The notes below the pieces were generated by a model, which ran no database searches, was not told the DNA's origin, and saw nothing but the letters and a program-made list of their open reading frames with translations. From contig NZ_BMVK01000002.1 in NCBI RefSeq assembly GCF_014650675.1, forward strand, positions 601,880-665,879: a stretch of DNA of 64,000 nucleotides. The letters are read 5' to 3'. Made by a program: the position numbers and the translations under genes. Shown here piece after piece: positions 1 through 8,263 of this stretch; within the stretch, counting starts at the first letter, position 1; every line of letters starts with the position of its first letter. This DNA is from Streptomyces anulatus (GTDB lineage Bacteria; Actinomycetota; Actinomycetes; Streptomycetales; Streptomycetaceae).

Positions 1-714
1 GTTCATGGACCAGTGGCGGCGCTCGGTGCCGCCGGGGGTGGTGCCGACGAGCTGGAGGTCGGTGACCGACTCCCCGGTCTCCAGGACCCGTTTCAGGGTG
101 GCGGACAGCCGGTCGGCCTCGGCCCTCGGCAGATAGTCCTCCACCGTGCGGCCCCGGTGGTCGTCGGCCGCGCCGCCGAAGACGGTGGCGAAGCGCTGGT
201 TGGCCCGGACGACGGCGAAGTCCATGCCGAACAGCACGAAGCCGAAAGGAGATTGACCGAATATGGCCTGTGACGCCGCGAGGTCCGTCTCGATGCTGCG
301 CAGGGCCCGGACGTCCACGACGATACAGAGCGCGGCCCGCTCCCCCCGGCCCGTCAGACTCGGCATCACATAGACCTCGGCGACGCCGTGCGCCCCGCCC
401 TCGCCCGGCATCCGGAAGGGGACGAGGCCCGTCCACTCCTTGCCGTCGAGGATCTCGCCGACCCGACGATGACCGTCCGAGCGCAGCTCGGCGGGCATGA
501 AGGCCTCCACCGGGTCGCGGCCGATCGCCTCGGTCGAGGACATGCCGAACAGACCGGCGGCCCGGCTGCTCCACTGCTCGATCAGACCGTCGGGGCCGAT
601 CGAGAAGGAGGCGACCCTGATGTAGTCATAGATCGAGCCGGGCGGGCTGCTCTGCCACACGACATCGCCGGTGGTCCCGACGACATCGCCCGTTGTCCCA
701 GGTATTTCGCTCAC
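1..714 (-). CDS. PAS-domain sensor protein, N-terminal part (truncated by window edge)
   Basis: The 238 codons visible read VSEIPGTTGD... and continue past the left edge. Two PAS-like segments are visible: one around residues 25-120 (SIGPDGLIEQWSSRAAGLFG) and a second around 145-238 (SPFGFVLFGMDFAVVRANQRF). This arrangement is common at the N-terminus of Streptomyces SpoIIE-type protein phosphatases, which act on anti-anti-sigma factors. The catalytic half is outside the window, so the phosphatase assignment is inference. The GTG start is chosen because GGAGGGG lies about 8 nt upstream. The next gene, an RsbW-like ATPase on the same strand, fits the same partner-switching theme. Confidence 0.75.
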   Translation of the reverse strand, partial: MSEIPGTTGDVVGTTGDVVWQSSPPGSIYDYIRVASFSIGPDGLIEQWSSRAAGLFGMSSTEAIGRDPVEAFMPAELRSDGHRRVGEILDGKEWTGLVPFRMPGEGGAHGVAEVYVMPSLTGRGERAALCIVVDVRALRSIETDLAASQAIFGQSPFGFVLFGMDFAVVRANQRFATVFGGAADDHRGRTVEDYLPRAEADRLSATLKRVLETGESVTDLQLVGTTPGGTERRHWSMN

Positions 715-874
715 GCGACCGTCCCCTCCAGCTCACACACCGGACCGGTCCTGCCCGCAGTATTCAGCACTACGGCCCCGACCGACACGGCGTTCACGAT
801 CACAGCAAGGTCTCAGTCCCTTTCAGCCAGGTTCTGCCCGACCTCTGGTGATCGCTGTGCGTCCCTCCACTCTC

Positions 875-1381
875 CTAACCAGGGAGAGCCAGCTCGAACC
901 ACACCGTCTTGCCACTCTTTCCGCGACGGGTCCCCCAACGACGTGCGGAACAGGCCACGAGCTGGAGTCCCCGGCCGCCCTCGTCGTCGGGTCCCGCACT
1001 GCGTTCGGTGGGTGGATCCGGAAGCGGATCGGAGACTTCCACCAGCAGCACCGGGGCGGCGGGAGAGCGGTCGGCGAGCGGAAGATCCCCGTCCGCGTGC
1101 GACTGGACCAGGCGTACGCCGATGGGCCCGGAGGCGTACCGGAGGGAGTTGGTCACCAGCTCGCTGACGAGCAGGACCGCCAGGTCGCCCACCGCGGCGT
1201 CGAGGCCCCAGGAACCCAGCGCACCCCGGACGGCGTGCCGGGCGCTCCGCACGGAACCGGGTTCGGCCGGGAAGGCCCACTCGGCGCAGTCGCCTTCGGT
1301 ATCGATCACGCCGATCACTTCCCAGGGACGACCACGGGCGCACCCCTTGCAAATAGGGACTAAACAGCCCATACCCACCAT
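875..1381 (-). CDS. RsbW-like histidine-kinase-type ATP-binding protein
   Basis: This is a single-domain GHKL ATPase of the anti-sigma/serine-kinase type abundant in Streptomyces. The N box (LLVSELVTNSLRYA) and the G box (GGRGLQLV) are both present, separated by an acidic linker containing EVSDPLPDPP. Such proteins bind or phosphorylate anti-sigma-factor antagonists; the partner cannot be deduced here. The start is uncertain. ATGs occur at 1438, 1381 and 1372, with GTGs near 1318 and 1309, and none has a strong ribosome site; 1381 was chosen because the following MGCLVP...RPWEVIGVIDTEG stretch reads like conserved protein. The gene lies next to a PAS regulator on the same strand. Confidence 0.8.
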   Translation of the reverse strand: MVGMGCLVPICKGCARGRPWEVIGVIDTEGDCAEWAFPAEPGSVRSARHAVRGALGSWGLDAAVGDLAVLLVSELVTNSLRYASGPIGVRLVQSHADGDLPLADRSPAAPVLLVEVSDPLPDPPTERSAGPDDEGGRGLQLVACSARRWGTRRGKSGKTVWFELALPG

Positions 1382-1448
1382 TTGTTGCCCGCTACCGTGC
1401 AACCCGGCGTTTGGTGCAGACGGGCGTACGCGCACCACCGGCCGGGGG

Positions 1449-1853
1449 TCAGCTCAGCGCGCCCGCCGCCCTGAGGTCATCGAAGAGCAACTGGTCCACG
1501 GGCGGCACGAGAGCCCGGTCGGCGAAGGAGAACCACGCCATCTCCTCGATCTCGCTGCTCGCGGCGAGCGTGCCGCGGTAGTCGCCGTAGTAGCAGCTCA
1601 TCCGCACGACGGCGGCGTCGGGCCGGTCGTCCACGGGGGCCTCGTAGGTCCCGGCGTGCACGACGGTCTCCCGGATCAGGCCGACCGTCAGCTCCTCCTC
1701 GACCTCACGCAGGAGGGTCTGCAGATCGGTCTCCGCACCCTCGCGCTTGCCGCCCGGGATGTAGAAGACGCCCTTGCCCCGAGGCCGCGCGCAGAGGATT
1801 CTGCCGCCCTCGATCCGCACCCACGCCACCGTGTCGATCAGCACCGCCACCAC
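1449..1853 (-). CDS. NUDIX hydrolase
   Basis: A 134-residue NUDIX-fold pyrophosphohydrolase. The Nudix box is clear at about residues 34-56 (GGKREGAETDLQTLLREVEEELTV), with the REVEEE metal-binding acidic residues intact; the usual Gly near the box end is replaced by Thr. The length equals a minimal Nudix domain. The substrate class (nucleoside diphosphate derivatives or damaged nucleotides) cannot be told from sequence. It stands alone between the ATPase and the SPOR gene. Confidence 0.88.
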   Translation of the reverse strand: MVAVLIDTVAWVRIEGGRILCARPRGKGVFYIPGGKREGAETDLQTLLREVEEELTVGLIRETVVHAGTYEAPVDDRPDAAVVRMSCYYGDYRGTLAASSEIEEMAWFSFADRALVPPVDQLLFDDLRAAGALS

Positions 1854-2047
1854 TCCGCCCCGCTCGCCGCACTCCGGCGGCTTCCGCGCCCCCGGTCGGG
1901 CGGGACCCTACCGCCCGCACCGCCGGCGCGTGGAACGCGGGGACGGGCACGGAGGCGGCAGGGCGTGGGCGGAGACGCTCCGCGAAGGCCGTGGGGCCCC
2001 GGGGAGGCGGACGGGCCTCCCGGGGCCCCACGGGGCCGTCCGCCGCG

Positions 2048-2230
2048 TCAGGGCCTGGTGCCCTGACCCACGCGCTCCACCCGGTAGACCTGGTGTCGAT
2101 GGCGGTCGTCGAGGCCGTCGGCGACCTTCTGCGCCTCGGCCTGCGTGGCATACCTGCCCACGCGGTAGCGGTTGCCTCCGTCGTCCTGCCGTATCACCTG
2201 CCAAGGGAGCATGGCGCCGCTGTCGCTCAT
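2048..2230 (-). CDS. small SPOR-like domain protein
   Basis: A 60-residue protein, MSDSGAMLPWQVIRQDD..., consisting of one SPOR-like beta-alpha module (RYRVGRYATQAEAQKVADGLDD). It has no signal peptide or membrane segment, so it is probably cytoplasmic. The start was set by GGGGGAG 8 nt upstream of the ATG; the upstream in-frame ATG at MRGSD has no such site. Short stand-alone SPOR proteins of this type are widespread in Streptomyces and their function is not known to me. Confidence 0.7.
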   Translation of the reverse strand: MSDSGAMLPWQVIRQDDGGNRYRVGRYATQAEAQKVADGLDDRHRHQVYRVERVGQGTRP

Positions 2231-2385
2231 CGTGTCGCTCCCCCGCATATCGCCCCTCTTCCCACCGGCGTGCACGTCTCTAAGGATCCCCAGGAAACCG
2301 CAGTACGCATATGCCCGAGCGTACGCCTGACCTTCACTCAGTGCAGGCGACTTTGCACAAAGAGATACACATCCGGCCATCACGA

Positions 2386-2416
2386 AAGGGGGCGCACCCG
2401 TGGAGTGCGCCCCCTT
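2386..2416. terminator. intrinsic-type hairpin after the GntR gene
   Basis: An 11-bp perfect stem (AAGGGGGCGCA / TGCGCCCCCTT) with a 9-nt loop lies about 80 bp downstream of the minus-strand GntR gene and upstream of the SPOR gene. It most likely ends the GntR transcript. Confidence 0.7.
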
Positions 2417-2497
2417 GTGACCCAACAGCCCCGGCCCGCACGGCCCATCAGCCCCGGCCGACGCCCCTCGGCCGGGCCGACGGGGCGTCACCTCACC

Positions 2498-3250
2498 TCA
2501 TCTCACCGGCAGGTGGTACGCGACCCGGTACCGGTCCGCCGGCACCACCACGTCGGCCGTCTCCACGGCCCGGCCCGAGGCGTAGTACGTACGCCCGATG
2601 ACGATGACCACATGCCCGGGCACGCCACCGAGCGCCAGGAGCTCCTCCGCCAGCCCCGGGCGCGCGCCGACCTCCTCGGCGACGTTGTCCACGACGACGT
2701 CGATCGCGGCCATCCGGTCGACCACCCCGCAACCGCCCAACGGGCCCTCCTCCGGCAGCATCACGGGCGTTCGGCCGGTGACGGCGAGCGGCTCCCAGGA
2801 GGTGGAGAGCATGATCGGCTCACCCGCCTCCCGGAAGACGTAGTGCGTGCGCATCACGCGGTCGCCGGGCTCGATGCCCAGCCGCTCGGCGATCTCGGGG
2901 TTCGCCCCCTCCTGCTCACTGCGGGACTCCCAGGTCCCGCGCGCGCCCTCCGCCGTCTGTTCCTGGCGGAACGGACTCGCCCCCTTGTCCGGCCGGTAGC
3001 CGGAGCGGGCGATCATGCGGGGCACGGGGCGCTCGCGCACATAGGTGCCGGAGCCCGAGCGCCCCTCGACCAGCCCCTCCGCCATGAGGACCTTGCGCGC
3101 CTCCAGGGCGACGGTGTCCGAGACCCCGTACTCCTCCCGGATACGAGCCTGCGACGGCAGGCGGGTGTGGGGCGGCAGCGCGCCGTTGACGATCTTCTCC
3201 CTGAGATCGCTCGCCACGCGCAGATAGGCGGGCTGCTCACCGAAAGTCAC
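2498..3250 (-). CDS. GntR/HutC-family transcriptional regulator with UTRA domain
   Basis: A 250-residue repressor. The N-terminal winged helix-turn-helix spans about residues 1-75 (ASDLREKIVNGALPPHTRLPS ... SGSGTYV). The C-terminal UTRA effector domain spans about 95-250 and contains RVMRTHYVFREAGEPIMLSTSW. The GTG start follows GGGAG at a suitable distance; the longer reading frame upstream crosses the inverted repeat that probably is the operator. The gene is divergent from the chitinase. Its ligand cannot be named; HutC-subfamily members often sense sugars, amino acids or their phosphates. Confidence 0.9.
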   Translation of the reverse strand: MTFGEQPAYLRVASDLREKIVNGALPPHTRLPSQARIREEYGVSDTVALEARKVLMAEGLVEGRSGSGTYVRERPVPRMIARSGYRPDKGASPFRQEQTAEGARGTWESRSEQEGANPEIAERLGIEPGDRVMRTHYVFREAGEPIMLSTSWEPLAVTGRTPVMLPEEGPLGGCGVVDRMAAIDVVVDNVAEEVGARPGLAEELLALGGVPGHVVIVIGRTYYASGRAVETADVVVPADRYRVAYHLPVR

Positions 3251-3265
3251 AGGCCACTCCCAACA

Positions 3266-3294
3266 GGTTGACAGTCTGCGACAGCCTGACAACC
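3266..3294. promoter_or_regulatory. inverted repeat upstream of the GntR gene, possible autoregulatory operator
   Basis: GGTTGACAG and CTGACAACC form a 9-bp inverted repeat with one mismatch around an 11-nt spacer. It begins 16 bp upstream of the GntR start. GntR proteins usually bind short palindromes in their own promoter, so this is a reasonable operator; binding is inferred. Confidence 0.45.
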
Positions 3295-3482
3295 GTGGGT
3301 TGTGCACCGCAAGCATAGGCCAGAGTTTCACCCAATGTGATGATCTCGTGACGGTCCACGCATACCCCGGACGCGGGCACCAGATCGATCCCGGACGTTC
3401 TCCGCCTCCACCCTGCCCAGCATCGGGCCGGTCGACACGGCGACGCCGGCATCGCCACCGAAGTCCGGCAACTCCCGGACCC

Positions 3483-3512
3483 TTGACCATTTTTGGTCCA
3501 GACCAATACCTT
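3483..3512 (+). promoter_or_regulatory. chitinase promoter with an embedded dre-like (DasR) site
   Basis: A TTGACC -35 box and a TACCTT -10 box stand 18 bp apart. The near-palindrome TTGGTCCAGACCAA (3493-3506) fills the spacer. It matches the DasR-responsive element found before Streptomyces chitin and N-acetylglucosamine genes. A repressor in the spacer would block polymerase, so induction by chitin-derived sugar phosphates is expected. Confidence 0.75.
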
Positions 3513-3585
3513 CCTGTGCACAGCACGGCTCCCGTCTTTCCTTCCGCTTTCCCTCCGCACCGGATCACGCACAGGAACGAGCCTC

Positions 3586-4983
3586 ATGCGTCGAAGAAAC
3601 CTGTCCCGAATGACCACCGCCGGCGTCGCCCTGGCCCTGCTGGCAGGCATCGCGCCCGCGGCAACCGCCGGCACCGGCCCCGACCGGAGCGACGGCGGCG
3701 ACCGCGGCAAGGGTCACCACCGCCCCGCGTACAAGAGCATCGGCTACTTCACCCAATGGGGCGTCTACGGACGCGACTTCCAGGTCAAGGACCTGGACAC
3801 CAGCGGGGCCGCGGCCAAGCTGACCCACATCAACTACGCCTTCGGCAACGTCAACGCCGAGGGCAAGTGCTTCACCGGCAACATCCCCGGCCAGGCCGAC
3901 GCCTGGGCGGACTACGCCCGTCCGCTCGACGCGGCGGGATCGGTGGACGGCGTCGCCGACACCGACACCCAGCCGCTCGCGGGCAACTTCAACCAGCTGC
4001 GCGAGCTGAAGGCCAAGCACCCCGGCCTCAAGGTCATGATCTCGCTGGGCGGCTGGAGCTACTCCACCCACTTCTCCGACGCGGTCCGTACCGCGGCCTC
4101 CCGCAAGGCGCTCGTCGCCTCCTGCGTCGACCTGTACATCAAGGGCAACCTCCCGGTGGACGGGGCCCGCGGCGGCCAGGGCGCCGCGGCCGGCCTCTTC
4201 GACGGCATCGACGTCGACTGGGAGTGGCCCGGCTCGCCGGGCAACGAGGGCACCGTCTACCGCCCGGAGGACAAGAAGAACTTCACCGCCCTGATCCACG
4301 AGTTCCGCACCCAGCTCGACGCCTACGCGAAGAGCCGGGCGAAGGCGGCCGAGGGCAAGGGCCACGGGCACGGGAAGCCGAAGCCCAAGCACTACGACCT
4401 GTCGGCCTACGTAGCGGCCAACCCGAAGGCGATCGACGCGGGCTTCGACGTGAAGCGCCTCATGAAGGACTTCGACTTCGTCAACATCCAGGGCTACGAC
4501 TACCACGTCTCCGGCGAGAAGAAGACGGCCCAGCAGTCGGCCCTGTACGCGAAGAACGACTTCAGCGTCGACCAGACCGTGCGCGACTGGGTTCGCCGCG
4601 GCGCGCCCAGGCACAAGCTCGTGATGGGCATGCCGACCTATGGCCAGGGCTGGACCGGAGTGAGCGGCGGCGGCACGGGCATGGGGCAGCCGGCCACGGG
4701 CCCGGCTCCGGCCACCTGGGCGGCGGGCTACGAGGACTACAAGGTCCTGAAGCAGCTGGCCGCTTCGGGGACGTACAAGGTCCACCGTGACGCGAAGAAC
4801 GGCCACGCATGGCTGTTCGACGGCACGACGCTGTGGACGTACGACGACCCGCAGGTGCTGCGCACCAAGGCCTCGTACATCCGGGACAAGGGTCTCGGCG
4901 GGGCGATGTTCTGGTCGCTGGACGGGGACACGGAGAACGGCGAGCTGATCACCGCGGTCGACCGCGGGCTCAACCGCCGCTGA
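3586..4983 (+). CDS. secreted family 18 chitinase
   Basis: This 465-residue endo-chitinase hydrolyses beta-1,4-GlcNAc polymers outside the cell. The MRRRNLSRMTTAGVALALLAG start is a typical Sec or Tat-like signal peptide ending near ATAG. The catalytic GH18 signature FDGIDVDWEW is present, with the proton donor at about Glu213, and SLGGWSYS and the MFWSLDGD C-terminal strand are intact. There is no separate chitin-binding module. An odd Lys/Gly/His-rich insert (KGHGHGKPKPKH) sits inside the catalytic domain before the DLSAYVAA strand. The ATG at 3586 is preferred over the upstream TTG-type reading because AGGAACG precedes it and the signal peptide begins there. Confidence 0.95.
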   Translation: MRRRNLSRMTTAGVALALLAGIAPAATAGTGPDRSDGGDRGKGHHRPAYKSIGYFTQWGVYGRDFQVKDLDTSGAAAKLTHINYAFGNVNAEGKCFTGNIPGQADAWADYARPLDAAGSVDGVADTDTQPLAGNFNQLRELKAKHPGLKVMISLGGWSYSTHFSDAVRTAASRKALVASCVDLYIKGNLPVDGARGGQGAAAGLFDGIDVDWEWPGSPGNEGTVYRPEDKKNFTALIHEFRTQLDAYAKSRAKAAEGKGHGHGKPKPKHYDLSAYVAANPKAIDAGFDVKRLMKDFDFVNIQGYDYHVSGEKKTAQQSALYAKNDFSVDQTVRDWVRRGAPRHKLVMGMPTYGQGWTGVSGGGTGMGQPATGPAPATWAAGYEDYKVLKQLAASGTYKVHRDAKNGHAWLFDGTTLWTYDDPQVLRTKASYIRDKGLGGAMFWSLDGDTENGELITAVDRGLNRR

Positions 4984-4990
4984 CACCGAA

Positions 4991-5027
4991 GGGCCGGGGC
5001 GGCCGCGTGACGCGGTCGCCCCGGCCC
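4991..5027. terminator. bidirectional terminator between convergent chitinase and protease genes
   Basis: An 11-bp perfect GC-rich stem (GGGCCGGGGCG / CGCCCCGGCCC) encloses a 15-nt loop. It is 8 bp after the chitinase stop and about 50 bp before the protease stop on the other strand. Confidence 0.8.
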
Positions 5028-5077
5028 GATTTCAGGGACTCGGTGGTTCAGCGGGTCGGTTCAGCACGCCGGAGCGT

Positions 5078-6664
5078 TCAGAACTGGAGCGCCCAGCTGT
5101 TGATCCGCCCGGTGTCGGCGTTCGCGTTGTCGCCGACCCGGAGCTTCCAGGTGCCGTTGGCGACCTCGGAGGAGGCGTTGACGGTGTACGTGGTGACCAC
5201 GTTGTCGCTGCTGCCGCCGGAGCCGTACGCCTTCAGGTTGTAGACCGAACCGTCGGGCGCGACCAGGTCGATCTTCAGGTCGCCGATGTAGGTGTGCGAG
5301 ATGTTGACCGGGACGCTCAGCGCGGCCGGGGCGTTACCGGTGACACCGGTGACGGTGACCGGCGCCTCGACGGTGGCGTTGTCGTTGATCGCGTACCCGG
5401 TGGTGTTCTCGAACTTCTTGCCGGGGGGCGGGGTGGTGCCGCCCGGACCGACGTACAGCAGTCGGTTCGGCGAGCCGGTGCCCGGGTTCGTGACGACCCC
5501 GGGGGTGGAGGCCGCGACGAGTCCGGCGGAGACCTGGGCGGGGGTCGAGGCCGGGTTGTCGGCGAGGTAGATGGCGGCGGCGCCGGCGACGTGCGGGCTG
5601 GCCATCGACGTGCCGGAGATGGTGTTCGTGGCGCTGTCGCTGGTGTGCCACGACGAGGTGATCGAGGAACCGGGGGCGAAGATGTCCACGATAGAGCCGT
5701 AGTTGGAGAAGCTGGAGCGCGCGTCGGTGTTGGTCGTCGAGCCCACCGTGATCGCCTCGGCGACACGCGCCGGCGACTTGGTGGAGGCGTCGGTGGACTC
5801 GTTGCCCGCCGCGACGGCGTAGGTGACGCCGGAGGCGACGGACCGGCGCACGGCGGCGTCGAGCACCGAGTCGGCACCGCCACCGAGGCTCATGTTGGCG
5901 ACGGCGGGCTTGACGGCGTTGGCCGTCACCCAGTCGATGCCCGCGACGACACCCGCGGTGGTGCCGGAGCCGCTGTTGTTCAGCACCCGCACGCCGACGA
6001 TCTTGGCCTTCTTGGCCACGCCGTGCGCGGTACCCGCCACGGTGCCCGCCACGTGCGTGCCGTGGCCGTTGCCGTCCTGCGACACGTTGTCGTTGTCCAC
6101 GGCGTCGAAGCCGTTGAAGGCCCGGCCGCCGAAGTCGCTGTGGCTGATGCGGACCCCGGTGTCGATGATGTAGGCGGTGACGCCCTCACCGGCCTTGTCG
6201 GGGTAGGTGTAGCGCTGGTCCAGCGGCAGGCTCCGCTGGTCGATCCGGTCGAGACCCCAGGAGGGCGGGTTGGTCTGGGTGGCGGAGACCGTGAAGGTGC
6301 GGTTCTGCGAGACGGACGCGACGGCCGGGTCGGCGGCGAACTTCTTCGCCTCGGCGGCCGAGGCCTCGACCGCGTAGCCGTTGAGGGCCGAGCGGTACGT
6401 GCGTTCGATGCCGGCACCGTACTTCTTCGCGAGAGCCTTGCCCTGGGCGGAGTCGGACTTCGCGGCCGAGTCCTTCAGCGTGACGATGTAGCTGTTGCTG
6501 ATGGTGCCCGGGGCGTCCGCGTTCAGAATCACGCCTTCGGGTGCGCGCTCGGCCGCGGTCGCCGGGAGGGCGGCGGTGGCGAGTGCGACGGCGGCTGCGG
6601 TGGCTATGACGGTCGCCGCGGCGAGTCTTCGACGGGCCTGGGGGGTGTGACGCGTCCCTGACAT
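5078..6664 (-). CDS. secreted subtilisin-like (S8) serine protease with P-domain
   Basis: A 528-residue extracellular protease. In order it has a signal peptide (ARRRLAAATVIATAAAVALATAALPATA), an I9-type inhibitor propeptide (SYIVTLKDSAAKSDSAQGKAL...), the S8 catalytic domain and a C-terminal proprotein-convertase P-domain. All triad motifs are intact: YIIDTGVR (Asp), NGHGTHVAGTVAG (His) and SGTSMASPHVAGAAA (Ser). The P-domain begins near KKFENTTGYAINDNATVEAPV and ends at the C-terminus. The start is the ATG preceded by GAGGAGG 8 nt upstream. Such proteases (proteinase K-like) serve nutrient release and are usually growth-phase controlled. Confidence 0.95.
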   Translation of the reverse strand: MSGTRHTPQARRRLAAATVIATAAAVALATAALPATAAERAPEGVILNADAPGTISNSYIVTLKDSAAKSDSAQGKALAKKYGAGIERTYRSALNGYAVEASAAEAKKFAADPAVASVSQNRTFTVSATQTNPPSWGLDRIDQRSLPLDQRYTYPDKAGEGVTAYIIDTGVRISHSDFGGRAFNGFDAVDNDNVSQDGNGHGTHVAGTVAGTAHGVAKKAKIVGVRVLNNSGSGTTAGVVAGIDWVTANAVKPAVANMSLGGGADSVLDAAVRRSVASGVTYAVAAGNESTDASTKSPARVAEAITVGSTTNTDARSSFSNYGSIVDIFAPGSSITSSWHTSDSATNTISGTSMASPHVAGAAAIYLADNPASTPAQVSAGLVAASTPGVVTNPGTGSPNRLLYVGPGGTTPPPGKKFENTTGYAINDNATVEAPVTVTGVTGNAPAALSVPVNISHTYIGDLKIDLVAPDGSVYNLKAYGSGGSSDNVVTTYTVNASSEVANGTWKLRVGDNANADTGRINSWALQF

Positions 6665-6906
6665 GTGAGGGGTCCTCCTCATAGGCGGTGCTCTGGTGGG
6701 GGGTGGTGCCCGGAGCCGCACGATCGACTCCCGACAGGGGCATGACAAATCAGCCGTTCGGACGCCCCGTTTTCTGCGTCGTCCGGTGAGCGGCATGCCC
6801 TGCTGCCAGCGAAAGATTGACCGATCCATGACGAACTCACAAGGGTGCCTTGGGATGTGCCATACGCGCGCCATTCACCTGCCATACGCCTGACATGCTG
6901 GTGGGC

Positions 6907-8016
6907 ATGACGGTCTATCACTGCCCGGCGGACGGGACCCGGTCCGAGATCACTGCCCTGACCTGGTGCTGCCCGGTCTGCAGGGGCCCCTGGGACCTCG
7001 ACTTCACCCCCGCCGGGGGCGTGGCGCCGAACGCGCTTTCCGGGCGGGTCGATTCCTTGTGGCGTTACGAGGAATTCCTGCCGCTCGCCGCCCCGCCGAT
7101 CTCCCTGGGCGAGGGCCGCACCCCGCTCGTCCCGCTCACGGAGACCGTCTCGGCGAAGCTCGACTACCTCATGCCGACGCTCTCCTTCAAGGACCGGGGC
7201 GCGGTGATGCTCGCGGAGCTGGCCCGGCGGCTGGGCCCGGACCGGGTCGTGGCGGACAGCACCGGCAACGCGGGCACGTCGATCGCCGCGTACTGCGCGC
7301 GGGCGGGACTCCCCTGCACCGTGTACGTCCCCGAGGGCACGTCCCCGAAGAAGACCGAGCAGATCCGGGCCCACGGCGCGCACCTGGTCACGGTCCCGGG
7401 CGGCCGGGAGGCGACCGCGCTCGCCGCCCGCGGGGCGGCGGACGGACCGGGTGTCTTCTACGCCTCGCACGTCTTCAACCCGTACTTCCTGCACGGCACG
7501 AAGACGTACGTGTACGAGCTGTGGGAGGACCTCGGCGGCCGGCTGCCGGACGCGCTGGCCGTCCCGGTCGGCAACGGGACCCTGCTGCTGGGCGCGGCCC
7601 TCGCCACCGCCGAACTGCACGCGCTCGGCCTGATCGAAACCCGCCCCCGGCTGATCGCCGTCCAGGCCGAGGCGGTCGCCCCGCTGGCCGCCGCCTTCCA
7701 CGCGGGCGCGGACGACCTCCCCCCGGCCGACCCGGCCGCCGTGGTCCCCGCCACCCTCGCGGAGGGCATCGCCATCCCCCGCCCGCCGCGCGCCCGGCAG
7801 ATCCTGGCGGCGGTACGGGCCTCGGGCGGCACGTTCCTGACGGTGTCGGAGGACCGCATCCGCGAGGCGCAACGGGATCTGGCCGGGCGCGGCTTCTACG
7901 TCGAGACGACGGGAGTGGCCTGCTGGGCGGCGGTGCGGGAAGGGGGCCGTGCCGCGCCGGGCAGTGTGGTGGTGCCGCTGTGCGGGGCGGGGCTGAAGAC
8001 GGGCATGGCGGGCTGA
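6907..8016 (+). CDS. threonine synthase-like PLP-dependent enzyme
   Basis: A 369-residue fold type II PLP enzyme. The cofactor lysine is in LSFKDRGA, and the phosphate-binding loop region includes DSTGNAGTSIAAY. A Cys-rich N-terminus (HCPADG ... CCPVCRGPW) looks like a small zinc knuckle, as in some threonine synthase-like proteins. The C-terminal glycine-rich cofactor loop (GNGTLLLGAAL) is present. It may be a threonine synthase, a cysteate-type synthase or a diaminopropionate-like lyase; no neighbour resolves this. The ATG at 6907 is chosen because the frame upstream has no coding character. Confidence 0.85.
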   Translation: MTVYHCPADGTRSEITALTWCCPVCRGPWDLDFTPAGGVAPNALSGRVDSLWRYEEFLPLAAPPISLGEGRTPLVPLTETVSAKLDYLMPTLSFKDRGAVMLAELARRLGPDRVVADSTGNAGTSIAAYCARAGLPCTVYVPEGTSPKKTEQIRAHGAHLVTVPGGREATALAARGAADGPGVFYASHVFNPYFLHGTKTYVYELWEDLGGRLPDALAVPVGNGTLLLGAALATAELHALGLIETRPRLIAVQAEAVAPLAAAFHAGADDLPPADPAAVVPATLAEGIAIPRPPRARQILAAVRASGGTFLTVSEDRIREAQRDLAGRGFYVETTGVACWAAVREGGRAAPGSVVVPLCGAGLKTGMAG

Positions 8017-8020
8017 GAGG

Positions 8021-8161
8021 GCCGCGTTCCTCGGCCGGCTCCAGGCCGGGCACGGCGGGGCGAGGAAGCCGCGTTCCTCACCCGACCCCAGGACGGGGCA
8101 CGGCGGGTCGGGAAAACCTCGTTCCTCGGCTGGCCCCAAGCCGGGCACGGCGGGCCGAGGG
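8021..8161. repeat. three tandem 47-48 bp hairpin-forming repeats
   Basis: Units begin at 8021, 8068 and 8116 and share CGTTCCTC...CCGGGCACGGCGGG. Each folds into its own stem although the stem sequences differ: CCTCG/CGAGG in unit 1, CCCGACCC/GGGTCGGG in unit 2 and CCTCGGC/GCCGAGG in unit 3. They fill the gap between the PLP gene and the GH65 gene. Confidence 0.8.
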
Positions 8162-8263
8162 CGCGCGCGGGACCTGCTCCATCCGGTGGTCGGGCGGACC
8201 CCCGTGCGGGGGCCGTGCGTGCCGTGACGGCCGGCCGTACCCACGCGTCCCTACCTTCGTCCT

